Below, in pieces: positions 5,479 through 5,643 of a stretch of 5,643 bases of DNA (its first letter is position 1; each line of letters begins with the position of its first letter). Source of the stretch: CAZEJK01 sp964512045 (GTDB taxonomy: Bacteria; Acidobacteriota; Thermoanaerobaculia; Thermoanaerobaculales; Sulfomarinibacteraceae). Under the pieces are notes generated by a model. The model was not told the DNA's origin. It saw only the letters and a program-made list of their open reading frames with translations, and did no database searches. Made by a program: the position numbers and the translations under genes. Location of the stretch: the NCBI GenBank assembly GCA_964512045.1, contig CAZEJK010000324.1, positions 1-5,643 of the forward strand. The letters run 5' to 3'.

Positions 5479-5643
5479 GTGTGCTTGATACTCCTTGGCG
5501 TCGATGTGCTTGGGGACGTTTCACTGGTCGTTGCCGCCAACCGGGACGAGCTCTACCGGCGGCCGAGCGCCCCGGCCGGGTGGTGGACAGAGGCGCCGGA
5601 CGTGCTGGCGGGCCGAGATCTCGAGGGGGGCGGGACATGGCTC
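5479..5643 (+). CDS. NRDE/TANGO2-family protein, N-terminal part (cut by window end)
   Basis: The 55 visible residues match the conserved N-terminus of the NRDE family (bacterial relatives of TANGO2/T10). They begin MCLILLG, followed by VVAANRDELYRRPSAPAGWW (17-36), which contains the Asn-Arg-Asp-Glu signature (21-24), and DVLAGRDLEGGGTWL (41-55). The family is related by fold to N-terminal nucleophile hydrolases. Eukaryotic TANGO2 has been linked to haem or lipid handling, but the bacterial activity is unclear. Start GTG 5479 is chosen because family members begin Met-Cys-Ile/Leu directly. There is no good SD (only GGTGG at 5462-5466, 12 bases away), so initiation may be weak or leaderless. 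It is transcribed away from glgP. The frame is open to the last base and the remaining roughly 200 residues lie beyond the window. Confidence 0.9.
   Translation, partial: MCLILLGVDVLGDVSLVVAANRDELYRRPSAPAGWWTEAPDVLAGRDLEGGGTWL

Overview
This is a GC-rich bacterial window. The genome is probably that of a Gram-negative environmental organism: it encodes an OmpW-type outer-membrane beta-barrel, has clear Shine-Dalgarno (SD) sequences and mostly ATG starts. The combination of genes would fit lineages such as Gemmatimonadota, Acidobacteriota or the myxobacterial/deltaproteobacterial groups, but nothing here fixes the phylum. I see no tRNA, rRNA, insertion sequence or CRISPR array.

Layout from left to right. 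Positions 1-205 are a short leader with only an SD at its end. A plus-strand gene (206-1027) encodes a secreted protein of unknown function. A hairpin-rich 85-base convergent gap (1028-1112) separates it from a minus-strand block. In transcription order that block runs: glgP alpha-glucan phosphorylase (5379-2818), a 103-residue CPHC/coiled-coil protein (2792-2481), a long gap (2480-2086), an OmpW-family porin (2085-1432) and a small [2Fe-2S] ferredoxin (about 1427-1113). At the right edge a divergent plus-strand gene starts at GTG 5479 and runs off the window. Its N-terminus is that of the NRDE/TANGO2 family.

The minus-strand genes look like two transcription units. glgP and the CPHC protein are 25 bases apart, with the second SD in the gap. 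The ompW-like gene and the ferredoxin are 4 bases apart if the ferredoxin uses its TTG start. Between the two units lies a non-coding stretch with a plausible extended -10 promoter and, just downstream of it, a leader that can fold into a closed three-way junction with complementary loops ahead of the ompW SD. I recognise no riboswitch class there. This is the most interesting unexplained structure in the window.

GlgP releases glucose-1-phosphate from glycogen or maltodextrin. The OmpW protein and ferredoxin suggest an envelope/redox pair of unknown substrate. The 99-base divergent region between glgP and the NRDE gene holds three CACGTG palindromes, a possible operator set.
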